Positions 49,421-62,500 of a stretch of DNA of 64,000 nt are shown in pieces. The position numbers were made by a program, and so were the translations under genes. The stretch comes from Welwitschia mirabilis. Its lineage: Eukaryota; Gnetophyta; Gnetopsida; Welwitschiales. The notes under the pieces are model-generated. The model searched no databases and had not been told where the DNA came from. It was given only the letters and a program-made list of their open reading frames with translations. Position 1 is the stretch's first letter, and every line of letters starts with the position of its first letter. The DNA is taken from NCBI GenBank assembly GCA_051453625.1, contig JBOZIK010000001.1, positions 214,341,293 to 214,405,292 on the forward strand, in the 5' to 3' direction.

Positions 49421-50015
49421 TCAAATAAGTTCGATCATTACTTGATCATGCTGATTTCTATCATCATTTTATTCATGATTATGCCAAAATTTGTGAATCA
49501 CTTTACTCCTTACTTGAAAAAGATGCTAAATTTTATTGGAATAGTTCATGGTAACTTGCATTTGAAAATCTTAAAGAAAACATTTATTCTGAACCTATTG
49601 TCATAGGTCCCAATTGTAATAATGATTTTGAACTTATGTGTGATGCAAGAAACATTGCTATGGGTGGGGTTCTTAGCCAATGATATGAAAATGGTTTTAA
49701 AGTTATATCATATCTTAGTAAAACTTTGTCTTAAGCCTAATCCAACTATATCACTACCAAGAGAGAAATTCTTTCCATTATCATTTATCTTGATCATATT
49801 TGACATTATCTTCTTGGTTTCCACATCAATGTTTACACTAATCATGTATCTATTCACTCTCGTCTAATTAAGAAAGATTCGAGTGCCAAAGTTATTAGGG
49901 GAATCCTTCTCATGTAAGAATTTAACCTCACCATCATTGATAAAACTAGAAAACATAATAGTGTTTTTGATTATCTATCTCGACTTTCTTGTTTTTATGA
50001 TGAACTTTTTATAAA
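49421..50015 (+). pseudogene. RNase H remnant of element E
   Basis: Connection and RNase H motifs: SLLDHADFYHHFIHDYAKIC, LAFENLKENI, then DFELMCDARNIAMGGVLSQ (Asp of the active site present), VISYLSKTLS, YITTKREILSI, NVYTNHVSIH and the pol-end marker DYLSRLS at about 49966-49990. The frame is largely continuous with single stops and is better preserved than the gag half. Confidence 0.8.
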
Positions 50016-51500
50016 TGATTCTTTCCTAGATGAACAATATTTTGTGATTAAAAAACTTTATGTCATCTCTTTTACTCATCCCGCTCCTTGGTATGCTAAT
50101 ATTGTGAACTACCTTATTATTATGAAAACACCTCAACATTGGACTCATAACCAACACAAACCGTTTCTTCATAGGATTGGTGACTAGGTATGGAATGAAC
50201 CCCATCTTCATAGAAGATGCAAATATCCAATCATGTGTAAGTATATGCCTGAGTGGAAAATCCTAGAGTGGGGTCTGTGGTGAATACTTTAGTGGTCAAA
50301 AGACCATCATGAAAATTCTTCACTCTTATTTTTATTATCCTACTCTTTTTAAGAATTCATTTGACTTTTATAGAAGGTGTGATGCATGTCAATGTTATGA
50401 TAGTCAAAATCATTCTTAAGACAAACCTATACTTGAATGCAAACTTTTTAATTATTAGGAAATTAATTTTATAGGCTTGATTAAACCACCTTATCATGAT
50501 AAATATTATATTCTAGAAGCCATTGATTATGTTACTAAGTAGGTAGAAGCTATTCCTACTACAAAAAATGATGCCTAGACCATTTGCAATATTTTTTAAA
50601 CTCATAAATTTCAATTTCCACACATTATTATTAGTGATTAGGGAACCATTTCATTAACCATCTTTTTGAAAAACTTCTTTTATATTAACATTAAACATAG
50701 AATTGCATGCGATTATCATCTCAAACTAATGGCCAAGCCAAAAATGAAATAGAAAAATTAAAAAGATGTTTCAAAAATTAATATTTGTCAATGGGGATAC
50801 ATGGTTCTCTAAACTTAATGATGTTCTTTGGGCTTACTATACTAGTTAGCATAACTCTCTTGGTTTCTTATCTTATGAACTTGTGTATGGAAANNNNNNN
50901 NNNNNNNNNNNNNNNNNNNNNNNNNNNNNNNNNNNNNNNNNNNNNNNNNNNNNNNNNNNNNNNNNNNNNNNNNNNNNNNNNNNNNNNNNNNNNTATTTGT
51001 CAATGAGGATACATGGTTTTCTAAACTTAATGATGTTCTTTGGGCTAACTATACTAGTTAGCATAACTCTCTTAGTTTCTTACCTTATGAACTTGTGTAT
51101 GGAAAAGTTTATATCTTTCTAGTTAATGTTTACTATAACTCTTATTAATCCATCCATTAACTTAACCTTGTCAACTTGAATGAAAATTTTAAAACTTGAT
51201 TAATCCAACTTAGCCATTTAGATGAAAAAAGTACTCATGCCTTACATTTTTAACTCATTCATCAAGTCCAAGCCAAGATTAGACATGACAAAAAGATTAT
51301 TCATAAGTAATTTGAACTTGGTCAACTTATTCTTTACATAAAATCTGAGTACATATTTTACACAACAAGTTAATTTTTAAATGGTTAGGTATTTATCTTA
51401 TAGAAAAAGCACATTGAAATGGCTCAATTGAAATCTTTGATCCAAACATGAGATAAATTAAAAAAGTTAATCCATAAAGGTTAAAAATTTAGGAGTCATC
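50016..51500 (+). pseudogene. Athila-type integrase remnant of element E
   Basis: N-terminal region PWYANIVNYLI then a damaged zinc domain near 50260-50400. The core reads EINFIGLIKPPYHDKYYIL with the first catalytic Asp changed to Asn (50465-50467). A stop stands at the conserved Trp of 'threonine-lysine-tryptophan' near 50540 (TAG for TGG). ISD survives near 50632 and a decayed 'Asn-Gly-Gln-Ala' region lies near 50725. The 100-N gap 50894-50993 has duplicated edges (50782-50893, 50994-51105). The C-terminal end at about 51370-51450 matches the other Athila tails. Confidence 0.8.
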
Positions 51501-54418
51501 TACTAATAAAACCTTGAACATGATATAATCACTTGTCTTATAAGCCCCTCTTAATAAGAATGATCTTCCTCTTGCCATTACCTAAATTCCTTCTTAACTC
51601 ATTCCTCCAGTTAACATCATGTTATCACTTGAATATTTTAAACTTGAATTATGTATTTACTTTATAAAGTTTTCATGATTAGTAATATTTTACTTAGAAA
51701 TTTTAAATGAAAAGATTTGCTTCATCTATTCTTTAGACATTTGTATGTCTATGAACTTCATTTTGAAGGACTATGCATTGGTTGTTTTATTCTCTTTTGA
51801 TGATATGAGTAATTAGTTATTTTTTCATGGTCTTACTTATTACTCATCTTATTACTTTTCTTTTATCCTTATGAGTACTTAGTCATGTGGAATTTCACTT
51901 AGAAGAAGAAGAATAAGAAGAAGAAGAAGAAATAAAGACCATGCTCTAAACTAAACACATGGTCCCCATGATGTCCTAATGTAAGTGCATAAGGGTAAAT
52001 ATTCCTAAGAGGTACCTTTAGCAATGTGAAATGGTAGTTTTAGGAACTCCACTCGGTGGTTAGTTGGCCATGCTATATGGGTTCTTACTCCTCTGATAGT
52101 TGTTGCACTTCTCTTATTATGGTAGATTAAAATTATACTTAGAGACTATGAGATCAATGATGTCCTTGGTGTTATCAGAGATATTGCTTATTTTCTAGAT
52201 TGATTTTATTTTTTTCCATATAGTACTTCTACATGGTCACTTTAATTTTTTGAATTATAGTATTGTTTTGAGGTGATAGATTATAAGTTTTTATTTTAAC
52301 ATCTTTGTATCTTATCATTTATTACTTGATAACGTTAGATATACTTAACAGCATCATAATAATTGCCTATTTGAGTGGTAGTTTATGAGTTTCTACTTAC
52401 TATTAGTCATCTTTCATAAGATTATTTTATAATTATTATTAAGTAAATTTGTTAAATTAAAATTTAGGCTAAGTAATTGATCTACTTTATATTCCTAGTT
52501 ATTCATTTTTATTTTGTTTTTCTTTGGCCATTTGGTTGGATTTTCTAAAGTCGTTTCCCATATGTTTTTAGCATAATATTATGGAACTAATAATTTCATA
52601 GTTTATTGTTGATTTTTTCATAATTTGTCTAAAGGATTATAGTTTTATGTTTGATATGTTATCATGCTCTAGTAAGTTTCAGTTTTTTCCCCATGAGTTC
52701 AAGAACATTTGAGGAGATTTTGAGCATTACTTCTTTCTACTTTATGCATTTTATTCTTCTTCACATATGTCTTTTTAACATGGTTATGTTTTCAAAGATA
52801 ATTTTTTTCACTTTNNNNNNNNNNNNNNNNNNNNNNNNNNNNNNNNNNNNNNNNNNNNNNNNNNNNNNNNNNNNNNNNNNNNNNNNNNNNNNNNNNNNNN
52901 NNNNNNNNNNNNNNACTTAGAGACTATGATATCAATGATGTCCTTTGTGTTATCAGAGATATTGCTTATTTTCTAGATTGATTTTATTTTTTTCTATATA
53001 GTACTTCTACATGATCACTTTAATTTTTTGAATTCTAGTATTGTTTTGAGGTGATAGATTATAAGTTCTTATTTTAACATCTTTGTATCTTATCATTTAT
53101 TACTTGATAACATTAGATATACTTAACATCATCATAATAATTGCCTATTTGAGTGGTAGTTTATGAGTTTTTACTTACTATTAGTCATCTTTCGTAAGAT
53201 TATTTTATAATTATTATTAAGTAAATTGTTAAATTAAAATTTATGGTAAGTAATCGATCTACTTTATGTTCCTAGTTATTCATTTTTATTTTACTTTTTC
53301 TTTGGCCATTTGGTTGGATTTTCTAAAGTCATTTCCCATATGTTTTTAGCATAATATTATGATCTAATAATTTCATAGTTTATTATTGATTTTTTTCATA
53401 ATTTTTCTAAGAATTATAGTTTTATTTTTGATAGGTTATCATGCTCTAGTAAGTTCCAGTTTTTTCCCAATGAGTTCAAGAACATTTGAGGAGTTTTTGA
53501 GCATTACTTCTTTCTACTTTATGCATTTTCTTCTTCTTCACATATGTCTTTTTAACATGGTTATGTTTTCCAAGATAATTTTCCAAGATAATTTTTTTCA
53601 CTTTTTACCTTCTTTCTACTTTTTCTATTGCTTTTTATATGCTTGTTTGTTTTTAGACTTTTTTTTATTTTTTCTCTCTTTTTAAAGAGCTTTCTGATCA
53701 CCATCATCCCACATCTATTGTCCCTTCAATAGCTGGGGTAACACTCCTTCTTTTTATCTGGTGCAATCCAAGACATCTTGCTTTATCTATCAAGGCATTG
53801 ACTTAAGCATTCTTCTATGATTTTGAATAAAAATTTTATATTTAAAGGATCACATTCTAAGATTTCATGATACATATGTATGATGAGTTATTTAGATGAG
53901 ATTTCCTATTACTTGAAGAAAATTCATGGACTTTATCTTTTAGTAGCATAAGTAGCACACTCACAGAGCCTTCTTGTAGCTATGTTTTAGATCATCTAAA
54001 GGATAAAGCATGTTATATTTACTCATGTATTTTTCCTACTCTTGTATTTTACCTTTTTTCATTGCACTAAGATGGATCATTCTTTTAAGATTAACACTAC
54101 TTAAGTTTATCACATTAGTCCAATATGTCTCTCTTACATTATGCATACACATTATTATTTTCTAAGTTATCATTGTTACATTTATGACTTTTTTTTTATG
54201 TGTATGACATTCATTCATTCTATGATGACGTGTTTATGTAGGGGGCCTATGAATATGCTAATATGTATATTAGATAATTGGTTTTTGATATCTATTCTTC
54301 CATGATTAAATTAATCTCAGATGACATTTTTTAAGTTACAGTTTATCTTAGTTAAATCACCTTGCAATATAGTTGTCACTCATTTTATCAAGGATTGATA
54401 AGGCTAAATAAGAGGCTA
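51501..54418 (+). mobile_element. Post-pol spacer of element E
   Basis: Noncoding spacer homologous to those of A, B and H; T-rich open frames such as 53386-53685 have no protein signature. The 100-N gap 52815-52914 sits between two copies of one 680-base segment (52137-52814, 52915-about 53604). A purine tract (AAATAAGAGGC near 54408-54416) precedes the LTR. Confidence 0.65.
51901..51937 (+). repeat. (AAG)n microsatellite
   Basis: About eleven AAG-type units with one interruption, inside the spacer of element E. The equivalent position in element B is the A-run with GAAAGAAAG before the 714-N gap. Confidence 0.9.
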
Positions 54419-55248
54419 TGTTGTGATGCTAATTTATAGCAATTTGATAATGTATTTTGGGTACTTTTGTAGATATTTTATAGAGGTTTGGATCCAATAC
54501 TAATGATTATGAAAGACACACAAGATGATCACTGAAATATGTAATTATTATTATATTTAAAGTCTACTCAGGCTTATTATGATACTTCGTAATTTGAAAG
54601 AATAAAGTACTATGCAAAAATTGATTTATTTTTGAGAGTAAAGATGAGGAAGCCTATTGTCCTAGTTGTCATCCCCACGATAGGTAGGACGACAATACTA
54701 CTAACTTAGATAGATAGCTAATGAAGCACTTTTTAACATAGAGTGATATCATGTCTATCATCCTCACAATAGTTAGGATGAAAAATATTTCCTATGATGG
54801 AAATGAATTATCTTTATAATATGGGTATGAAACCCATTTGNNNNNNNNNNNNNNNNNNNNNNNNNNNNNNNNNNNNNNNNNNNNNNNNNNNNNNNNNNNN
54901 NNNNNNNNNNNNNNNNNNNNNNNNNNNNNNNNNNNNNNNNACATTAGTCCAATATGTCTCTCTTACATTATGGATACACATTATTATTTTCTAAGTTATC
55001 ATTGTTACATTTTATGACTTTTTTTTTATGTGTATGACATTCATTCATTCTATGATGATGTGTTTATGTAGGGGGCCTATGAATATGCTAATATGTATAT
55101 TAGATAATTGGTTTTTGATATCTATTCTTCCATGATTAAATTAAACTCAGATGGCATTTTTTAAGTTACAGTTTACTTTAGTTAAATCATCTTGCTATAT
55201 AGTTATCACTCATTTTATCGAGGACTGATAAGGCTAAATAAGAGGCTA

Positions 55249-56474
55249 TGTTGTGATGCCAATTTATAGTAATTTGATAATGTATTTTGGGTACTTTTAC
55301 AGGTATTTTATAGAGGCTTGGATCCAATACTAATGATTATGAAAGACACACAAGATGATCACTAAAATATGTAATTATTATTATATTTAAAGTCTACTCA
55401 GGCTTATTCTGATACTTCGTACTTTGAAAGAATAAAGTACTATGCAAAAATTGATTTATTTTTGAGAGTAAAGATGAGGTCCTATTTGTCATCCCCATGA
55501 TAGGTAGGACGAAAACACTACTAACTTAGATAGAAGATACAGTGTTGACAGTGGAGCCTAAAGTTAATGAAGCACTTTTTAACATAGAGTGACATCATGT
55601 CTATCATCCTCACAATAGTTAGGTTGAAAAATATTTCCTATGATGGAAATGAATTATCTTTGTAATGTGGGTATGAAATCCATTTGGGCTGCTAAAGTTT
55701 CTTCTTCAACTCCTATGATTAAACTTCTAAGAATTTAATGTAAAATTATAAATACCCTCCCTTTCCTTTACTTTTGTTTTCCATATTTTGTACTTGATGC
55801 TCTTGTGATAGAAGACTGAAGGAGAAGAGGTCCATCTAATAGCTATAGAGAGAAGTTATCCTTAGTTTTGGGCAAAGTATCCTTCATTGATAAGTTGCTA
55901 CCTTGTTATAAGTGGATGTAAAATTTCTATGGTTAATTGAATTACTCTTTTCTTTATAATGGTATTTATGTCCCTTATGGTTTAAGTTGGTTATAGTTCA
56001 ATGATAAATTTATAATTTATTTAGATCATAAGAGGAACCTTTGTTAAGGTTGATTTTATTAGTTTATATTTTCATTGCTATTTTATTCTAATTCCATATT
56101 ACATTCCATATTCTATTTGACATATCTCATAGTTCACATTGGTTAATTGATTTAAATTATAGAGAGCTAGTTCTTGTGATAAAGGAATTTGGATCTACAG
56201 AGAATCCATTTCATTTTCATTCTCATCCATTGCATTCCATCTTTATTTACCATTGCATTTCATTTTACATTGTTGTTTGCTTTAATTTATGTACAAATAA
56301 AAGACCAAAAATACTTTTGCAAATCAATTCTCTAACTCTAAGCCTAGTGCCTTTATTAGGATTATGACATTTGGGTTAACTATTGTCTATGCTACTGTGT
56401 TTTTTTCCTATAAGTAATTTGATTTATAGGTTTTCTTAAAGGACTTAAGAATTGCATAAATTCACACTATAACA
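55249..56474 (+). mobile_element. 3' LTR of element E
   Basis: Starts TGTTGTGATGCCA, ends ACTATAACA, 1226 bases, no gap. 54419-54840 is a second copy of its first 420 bases, created by the 100-N gap at 54841-54940 whose edges repeat (54112-54840 and 54941-about 55686). It should not be counted as another LTR. Confidence 0.85.
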
Positions 56475-56479
56475 ATACT
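56475..56479 (+). repeat. Target site duplication of element E, right copy (ATACT)
   Basis: Identical to 42593-42597. Confidence 0.8.
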
Positions 56480-56992
56480 TCTCTTTCTTTTTACCTTGTT
56501 TAGTTTAAGTAACATTAGTGAATTTAGTGCTGTGATGATCTCTCTTTTTTGGAACTCTAATTACTTTAAAATTTTATTAATATATTACTCTACTGATTAC
56601 AAAAAATTTATATTCCATAAGTAAAAAGTTTAATTTCTACTTTTAAAATTCAATTTTAAAAATTTATAGTTGAAGTTGTAGTTTTTGTTATAAAATTTTT
56701 TGAATTATGAAATCTTTATTTTTTTCCTTTTGCACATTAAATTTTTCTATTAATATTGATGCATTTTTAGAAACTCAAGATCTAAATTTGTATGATTTAT
56801 TTTTCATAATTTTAAAATATGAAATCCTTTTTCTCTTAGATTCTCTATGTTTATTATACTCTTACTCAAAGCAGGTTTAATCATAATTTTTGCAATTTTT
56901 TTAATTGAATTATTTCTTATTAGTGTTAACTGATTTAACTTGATCTTAAATATTTAATTCCTCAAAATTTTTTTAGAGTATATTCTAAGTTC

Positions 56993-57048
56993 TGTTAAGG
57001 TATTAAGAAGCTATAAATCTTGTTAAGGTATTAAGAAGCTATAAGTTC
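56993..57048 (+). repeat. 28-base tandem duplication
   Basis: TGTTAAGGTATTAAGAAGCT occurs at 56993 and 57021, followed by ATAA in both; the last few bases differ. Confidence 0.85.
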
Positions 57049-57427
57049 TCTTCCTTTTCTTTCCTTCCATTCTTCTAGTCAAAATATCATCAGATTAAGT
57101 AAGTTTTACTATGATTAAATAAATATTTATGTGTTAGTTTTTATTAATTACCTATTAATTAATTACTTAATTTACATGTTGCATCACTTTTGTGACTTAT
57201 TTCAAGCTTAATTAAAGTTTATCTTTTAGCAAAATGTATCAAAATTTATTGAACATAGTAATTAAAGTTAAATAATTTATTATGTTAATATAAAATATCA
57301 TGTTATGAAAGTGTTATCTTTTTAATTAAGTTATGGTACAATTAGTATATAATGTAATAAGATATTTGAATGACTCATATGCATCCATTTTATATGATTT
57401 CAAATAGTGAAAATTTCTATAAAAAAC

Positions 57428-57652
57428 ATTTTCACATAAATAATTATTTAAAGTAGTTTTAATGTGTTAACTCTCTTAATCATTTATTTCAGCTATAGAT
57501 GATACTTAAAAATATATGAAATGTTTATATAATATTAGTTCTTTCTTATTCTTTACATTTCTCTATCATACATTTTAAAATTAATTTAGAAATCATTTTT
57601 GCATAAAGATTCACTTAAGTAGTTTTAATGTATTAACTCTCTTAATGACTTA
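57428..57652 (+). repeat. Dispersed direct repeat of about 60 bases
   Basis: A segment with GTAGTTTTAATGTGTTAACT near 57454-57473 recurs near 57617-57636 (one base changed), with flanking similarity, at a spacing of about 163 bases. Confidence 0.7.
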
Positions 57653-58799
57653 TATGCCACTTATACATAGTTATCTTATCATGAAAAATGTTAGTTTGAT
57701 AAATTAATTTATAATATTTTAAAAATAATTTATGTCAAATATTCTATCCATTTGATCCATGCTTTCACTATATGTGCACTTTAACTAGGGAGATTTGTTT
57801 ATGCTTTATTGTAAATTATTTATGCTTGATTTTCTTTTCTAGAGTTAAATTATTAGATTAAGCACATAAATATTTTTGCTAAGGCTTAAATCATGAAAAC
57901 TTGATTGTTTTTATTTACAATAATATTTAAATAAACATATATTTTGGTGATGTGCTTATCCTTAAAAATATGCTTAACATTTGCATAAAAGTGACATATC
58001 CTCAAAACCATACATATAACTTTCATTAAATACAAGTTTTTACATGATTCTATCTACATAGCTGAAATCTATTATTTTTGCATATTAAGGATGCTTAATT
58101 TCTTTTCATTGAGTTCTTATTTCCTTTCTTTCTTTTGCTATGATTGAAAATATTGTATTTTCCATATCTATACAATCAAGTTCTTAGTTTAAAGTGTAGA
58201 AAAAAACTATTTAAAATAATTTCTTTTTGAATTAAACCTATTTTAAAAAGGTTAAGGTATTTTTCATTTAATTTTTTTGTTAACATAAATAAAGTCAAGA
58301 AAACTTAGGAGATGATTTCACAATTGAACCTTAGACATTTTTGATGNNNNNNNNNNTTCTCTAGACATAGGATTTCTACTTTTATTTTTTCATCATAGAT
58401 TAGATTCTTCTTGTAGATTTTATATTCATTACATTTTAAATTTATTATAACCTTTTTCAACATCATTTAATCATGCCTTTTTTCTATGGATTTAAGCTTC
58501 TTACAAGCTTTGATATATTTAACTTAATAAAGGTTTAAGTTAATTTCCTCATAATCACTTTCTTATTAGGATGATTGTCACATTATCTTATTTTAAGTTT
58601 TAGTATTGACTTACTTTTTATGATAGAAATTGCATTCATTCATTAATTAATGCCTTTAAATCAAGGTTTAATGCATGATAATTTCCATCATTATGTCAAT
58701 GGTTCACCCTTGCATTACTTAATGCTGATTAGTTGATGTAACTAAATTAGCCTAAAAACTTAGTTGGTGACATTAAGTTACCTATAAGGATCATGAAAT

Positions 58800-59551
58800 A
58801 TTATAATATTAATATTGAAATACAATAAGTATTATAATATTTAATTTGAAATTAATAGTTTTATATGATCATAATAAGGATTGTGTTATCATCATTAGGT
58901 AATTGGTCCTTTTTAATGAATTTGTCTATTGTATAATTTAAATGAAATAATTATGTTGGTCCTCTTACTTTATTCTAAATGAATATGATCTATTACATTT
59001 ATGAATTAATAAAAATATGGATTATCCTTTAATATTACATAGGAGAAAAATTTGGGAAGGATTAGAATAAGATGAGAGACATAATTCATACCAAATGGTT
59101 ATAAATTTGATTAATTTTAAAGGCATATAGAGTTATGATGTATTTTTATTTATTTATTTATGTTTCTCTTTTACTAGTCAAGCTTCATAGTATATCATAG
59201 AAGGTCATGGATTTATAGTTATAAATTTATGGGTTGTTATAAGTTTAAATTATCTTAGATTTTTTGAACAACCTCAATATTTGTGTATAATATAGTATAA
59301 TTTTTAAAGATATGGTTATAAATAAATCATCCTTATAAGATTATTTATAAATTAAAGTTATTATGGATATAATAAACTTTAATATTATTAAAGAATTAGT
59401 GTTATGTTAAACATAATTTTATAATTATTTAGAAATTTTGTGTTTCACGATATAATTAACTTGGTAATTATTTAAAAATTAGAATTACAATGGATATAGT
59501 TACTTTATAATTTTATAAAATTATAATTAATTAATATAGATGTAATTTAAG
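58800..59551 (-). mobile_element. Leader of minus-strand Tekay-like element T2
   Basis: Read on the minus strand, the sequence after the primer site resembles the T1 leader (30124-30345), with the same AT-rich ATTTAAGT and GTTATTATGG landmarks. The lower boundary is not definable. Confidence 0.45.
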
Positions 59552-59576
59552 TCAATCTAGGGATCTAATATCATTA
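59552..59576 (-). other. Primer binding site of T2, tRNA-Met type, decayed
   Basis: On the minus strand TAATGATATTAGATCCCTAG aligns with the T1 site AATTAGTATAAGAGCTTTAG, directly after an LTR end (TGTAAC). It gives T2's orientation. Confidence 0.55.
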
Positions 59577-62500
59577 GGTTACACCCTAAGTTAAATTAGT
59601 CTTATTAGATAAATTCTTTTTTCCCCCCAGATTCAAATGAACTAAAGTTCTTAGTGAAACTTGTTTAACTTTTATATATACTTTGTCCAAGATATATTAT
59701 CACAATAATGAATCCTTTAACATACTGAACATAGGGTTTCAAATTTAAATACATTTATTGACATTGACATATAATTTTCATAGGTCCAAGTGCTACTAGG
59801 CAGCTGCGTGGAACTTATCTACCTACTTATCTTACCCTCTAAAAAAACTTTTATGAATATATTATTACATATATAAACACATACACACAGAGCAGACATC
59901 ATGAATATTCTTTATGAAATTGAAAATACTTTTTTTTTTTGTAAACTATAGTCATTTCATACTTTTATATCTTGTATTTTTTATTCTAGTTTTTCACCAC
60001 ACAGAGGTATCTTGTGTATAGTTAAGGTGATGTAAAATTGTTATAGTACATAGATGAATACAAGTTTAGGATAATTATTTACCAATATAATAGGATGTTA
60101 TAACTCCTATTAATGGCAATAAAATTTAATAGGTAAATTTTATCTAGATATAAGTTGGTTCTACTTTGAGTTCTAAATTGTGATAAACATGCCTAGGCTT
60201 AACTTCATAGATTTAGATATCATACCAACATATTATCAAAAAGGTATTAACTAATACATAAGATACGTGCATGCTTAGAAGTGATCCTCACTTTTTTAAA
60301 GCATTTCTAAATACTACAACATAATTTCTTAGCACCAAGAGATCTAGATATTAAGTTAGAGGAATTTTTCATATATGGATGGGTTAAGAGTGTGCATATA
60401 TGGATGGGGTAAGAGTGTGATTATTAAATCCACTTCTAATGGTTTTATATAAAATTGTAATGTAATACACCTTAGTGATGAAATCTAATTATGAGGATGA
60501 TAATTATTTAGATTATCTTAATTTAGCTGTTATGTTATGAATACATCACATAAGTGCATGCATATAAGCCTATCTAATACATATATTTAGTTTATTATTT
60601 GTCCAAGAAAAATAATTTGAAATTTATTTTATTTATGTTATTACAAACAATCTTACATAAAAGAAAATAATATATATATGTAGGTAATTTTCATTTGGTA
60701 TATTAGAGGATAATTGCATTTGAAAAGTATAGTAATGGTAATCAAGTTAATGTAACTAGGTTCCTTATAATCCATATTGATAATAGTACCTTTTAAATAA
60801 ATTAAAATGCTAATATAAAGTTCTTTTTTACAAATAAATATCCTATACATGAAATTATGACTTTTAAAAACCTAATTTCTCTTAGTTTAAATAGTAATTT
60901 CTAAAATGATAATGTGATTAATGAGGAGAAAACTAAAATGTAATACATAATTATTAATTAAATTTATGTAACTACAAAATAAATAAAGGAAATAAAAATG
61001 AAAATAACTAACTAATTTAACTAGATTTCTAACGTGAAAACCCTCCTAAATATCTACATAAATATATTAAAATGAAAAAAAAAAATTAAAGAATAGAGAT
61101 ATATAACTAATTAGGTAAACTTAACTTATACTAAATAAGAATTTCACTTTTCATTAAAGAACAAAGCCCTAATAAGAAAATCATAATCTGTACTTTACCA
61201 AATAATATTTAGCAAAAATTATAAAACTATAATATTATTTTAATAGTTATTCATATTATATTCTTGAATTATTATCATAATTTTATTATACAAATTTTCT
61301 ATAATTAATGACTTTAATTATAGATTTTTTAATTTTCTTATGAGACAACAACTAAAAATTAATAATTAATTATCTATTAAAAAGATTATGATAGTATTTT
61401 AAAACTAAAATCCTGATAGGCTCTCTTGAAATTAACTCTCTTAAGCTTAAATTTCCATATATTTTTTAGGATGATAATGTAAATTTTTAAAAATATAAAA
61501 TTTTAAAGTTATTATAATACGCCACTACACTAAAAAGACTATAACTTCTAAATTACTTTAGATTTTTAAGTTATTTTAGATTTTTTTAAAAATACTATTT
61601 AATTTTCTATAATAGATTATTCATTTCTTACATAAAAATTATTAATCTTGTAAACTAAAAATAATTACTTGTTATTTCCTATTTTTAATTAATTTTAATA
61701 AAATAATTTAAAATAATTATTAAGTCTTAGGAAAATTACTATTTTTAAATTTTTATCATCTTTATTAAATCCTAGATTTTAAAAATAATCATTACATTTT
61801 ATTTGATATTTACTAAGTATNNNNNNNNNNATTTTGAAAAAAATTTAACTTTAGATACAATAATAACATAAAAATTCACAGATAATTTTAAGAAACTATA
61901 GTTGATAGAATTAATATAAATAATTAATTTAATTAGTTCATATAATATACAAAATAAAATATTACTAAAATGAATCTATATTAATTGGGAAGAATTAATG
62001 CATAATATGAGTTTATGTTAATTAGAAAAAATAAATGCATAAGATTAACTTGAACTAGAGGAATTCAATAAGCGTTAGGATTAACAAGAAAGACTACTTA
62101 GCATAAAATAAATAAAGGATACAATAATCCACCCTAATAAGGTAACCGTAATTCATATTTAATGCATAAAAAAAAAAGTTTTTAATAATCCATAATACAC
62201 ATGGATATACAAATATTAAAGTAAGATTTCTCACCACATAGCCAAATTTTTTGATTAATAGTCTTATCAAATAAGCATGTAAAGATATCCTTTAAACCTC
62301 TCCCTTATCTTGGTTTGAGCCTAATAAGAGAGATAAATTTTATAAAAGAAACAATAAAATAAGAATATGTAACGTCATAAGGTAATACTCTATTATTCCA
62401 CTGATTTAAGACAACATAAGAAAAACAAACTAGTAGAAGAAATGAATTTAGAAAAGTAATGAGTAGAAAATACTATGTGATAGAGATTGATGAAGATTTG

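Larger units (their letters stand above)
42598..56474 (+). mobile_element. Structurally complete Athila-type retrotransposon (element E)
   Basis: 5' LTR, primer-site region, leader, gag, protease, linker, RT, RNase H, integrase, long spacer and 3' LTR in the normal Ty3/gypsy order, bounded by a perfect 5-bp target duplication. Removing gaps and gap-edge copies leaves roughly 10.4 kb, in the usual Athila range. The RT motif FMDDF and the protease-to-RT linker fit the Athila/Tat branch, and there is no chromodomain. Every domain carries stops or frameshifts, so it is not autonomous. It is probably the youngest insertion here, since its ends and target duplication are intact. Confidence 0.85.
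56480..58799. other. Unassigned AT-rich DNA right of element E
   Basis: No gene, RNA gene or confident transposon domain on either strand. It holds two small repeats listed separately and a 10-N gap (58347-58356). By position it is the insertion target of E, and part of it may be interior of the minus-strand Tekay-like element T2, but I see no gag or pol. Confidence 0.4.

Noticed and set aside
53386-53685. A 99-codon Phe/Leu-rich membrane-like protein
   Set aside because: T-rich noncoding spacer gives Phe/Leu codons by composition; the parallel gap-edge copy (52651-52814) and other spacers do not keep a matching full frame.
54419-54840. An additional Athila LTR start, or a doubled 3' LTR in element E
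   Set aside because: It is the left edge of a 100-N gap whose right edge repeats the same 730-745 bases, so it is an assembly duplicate.
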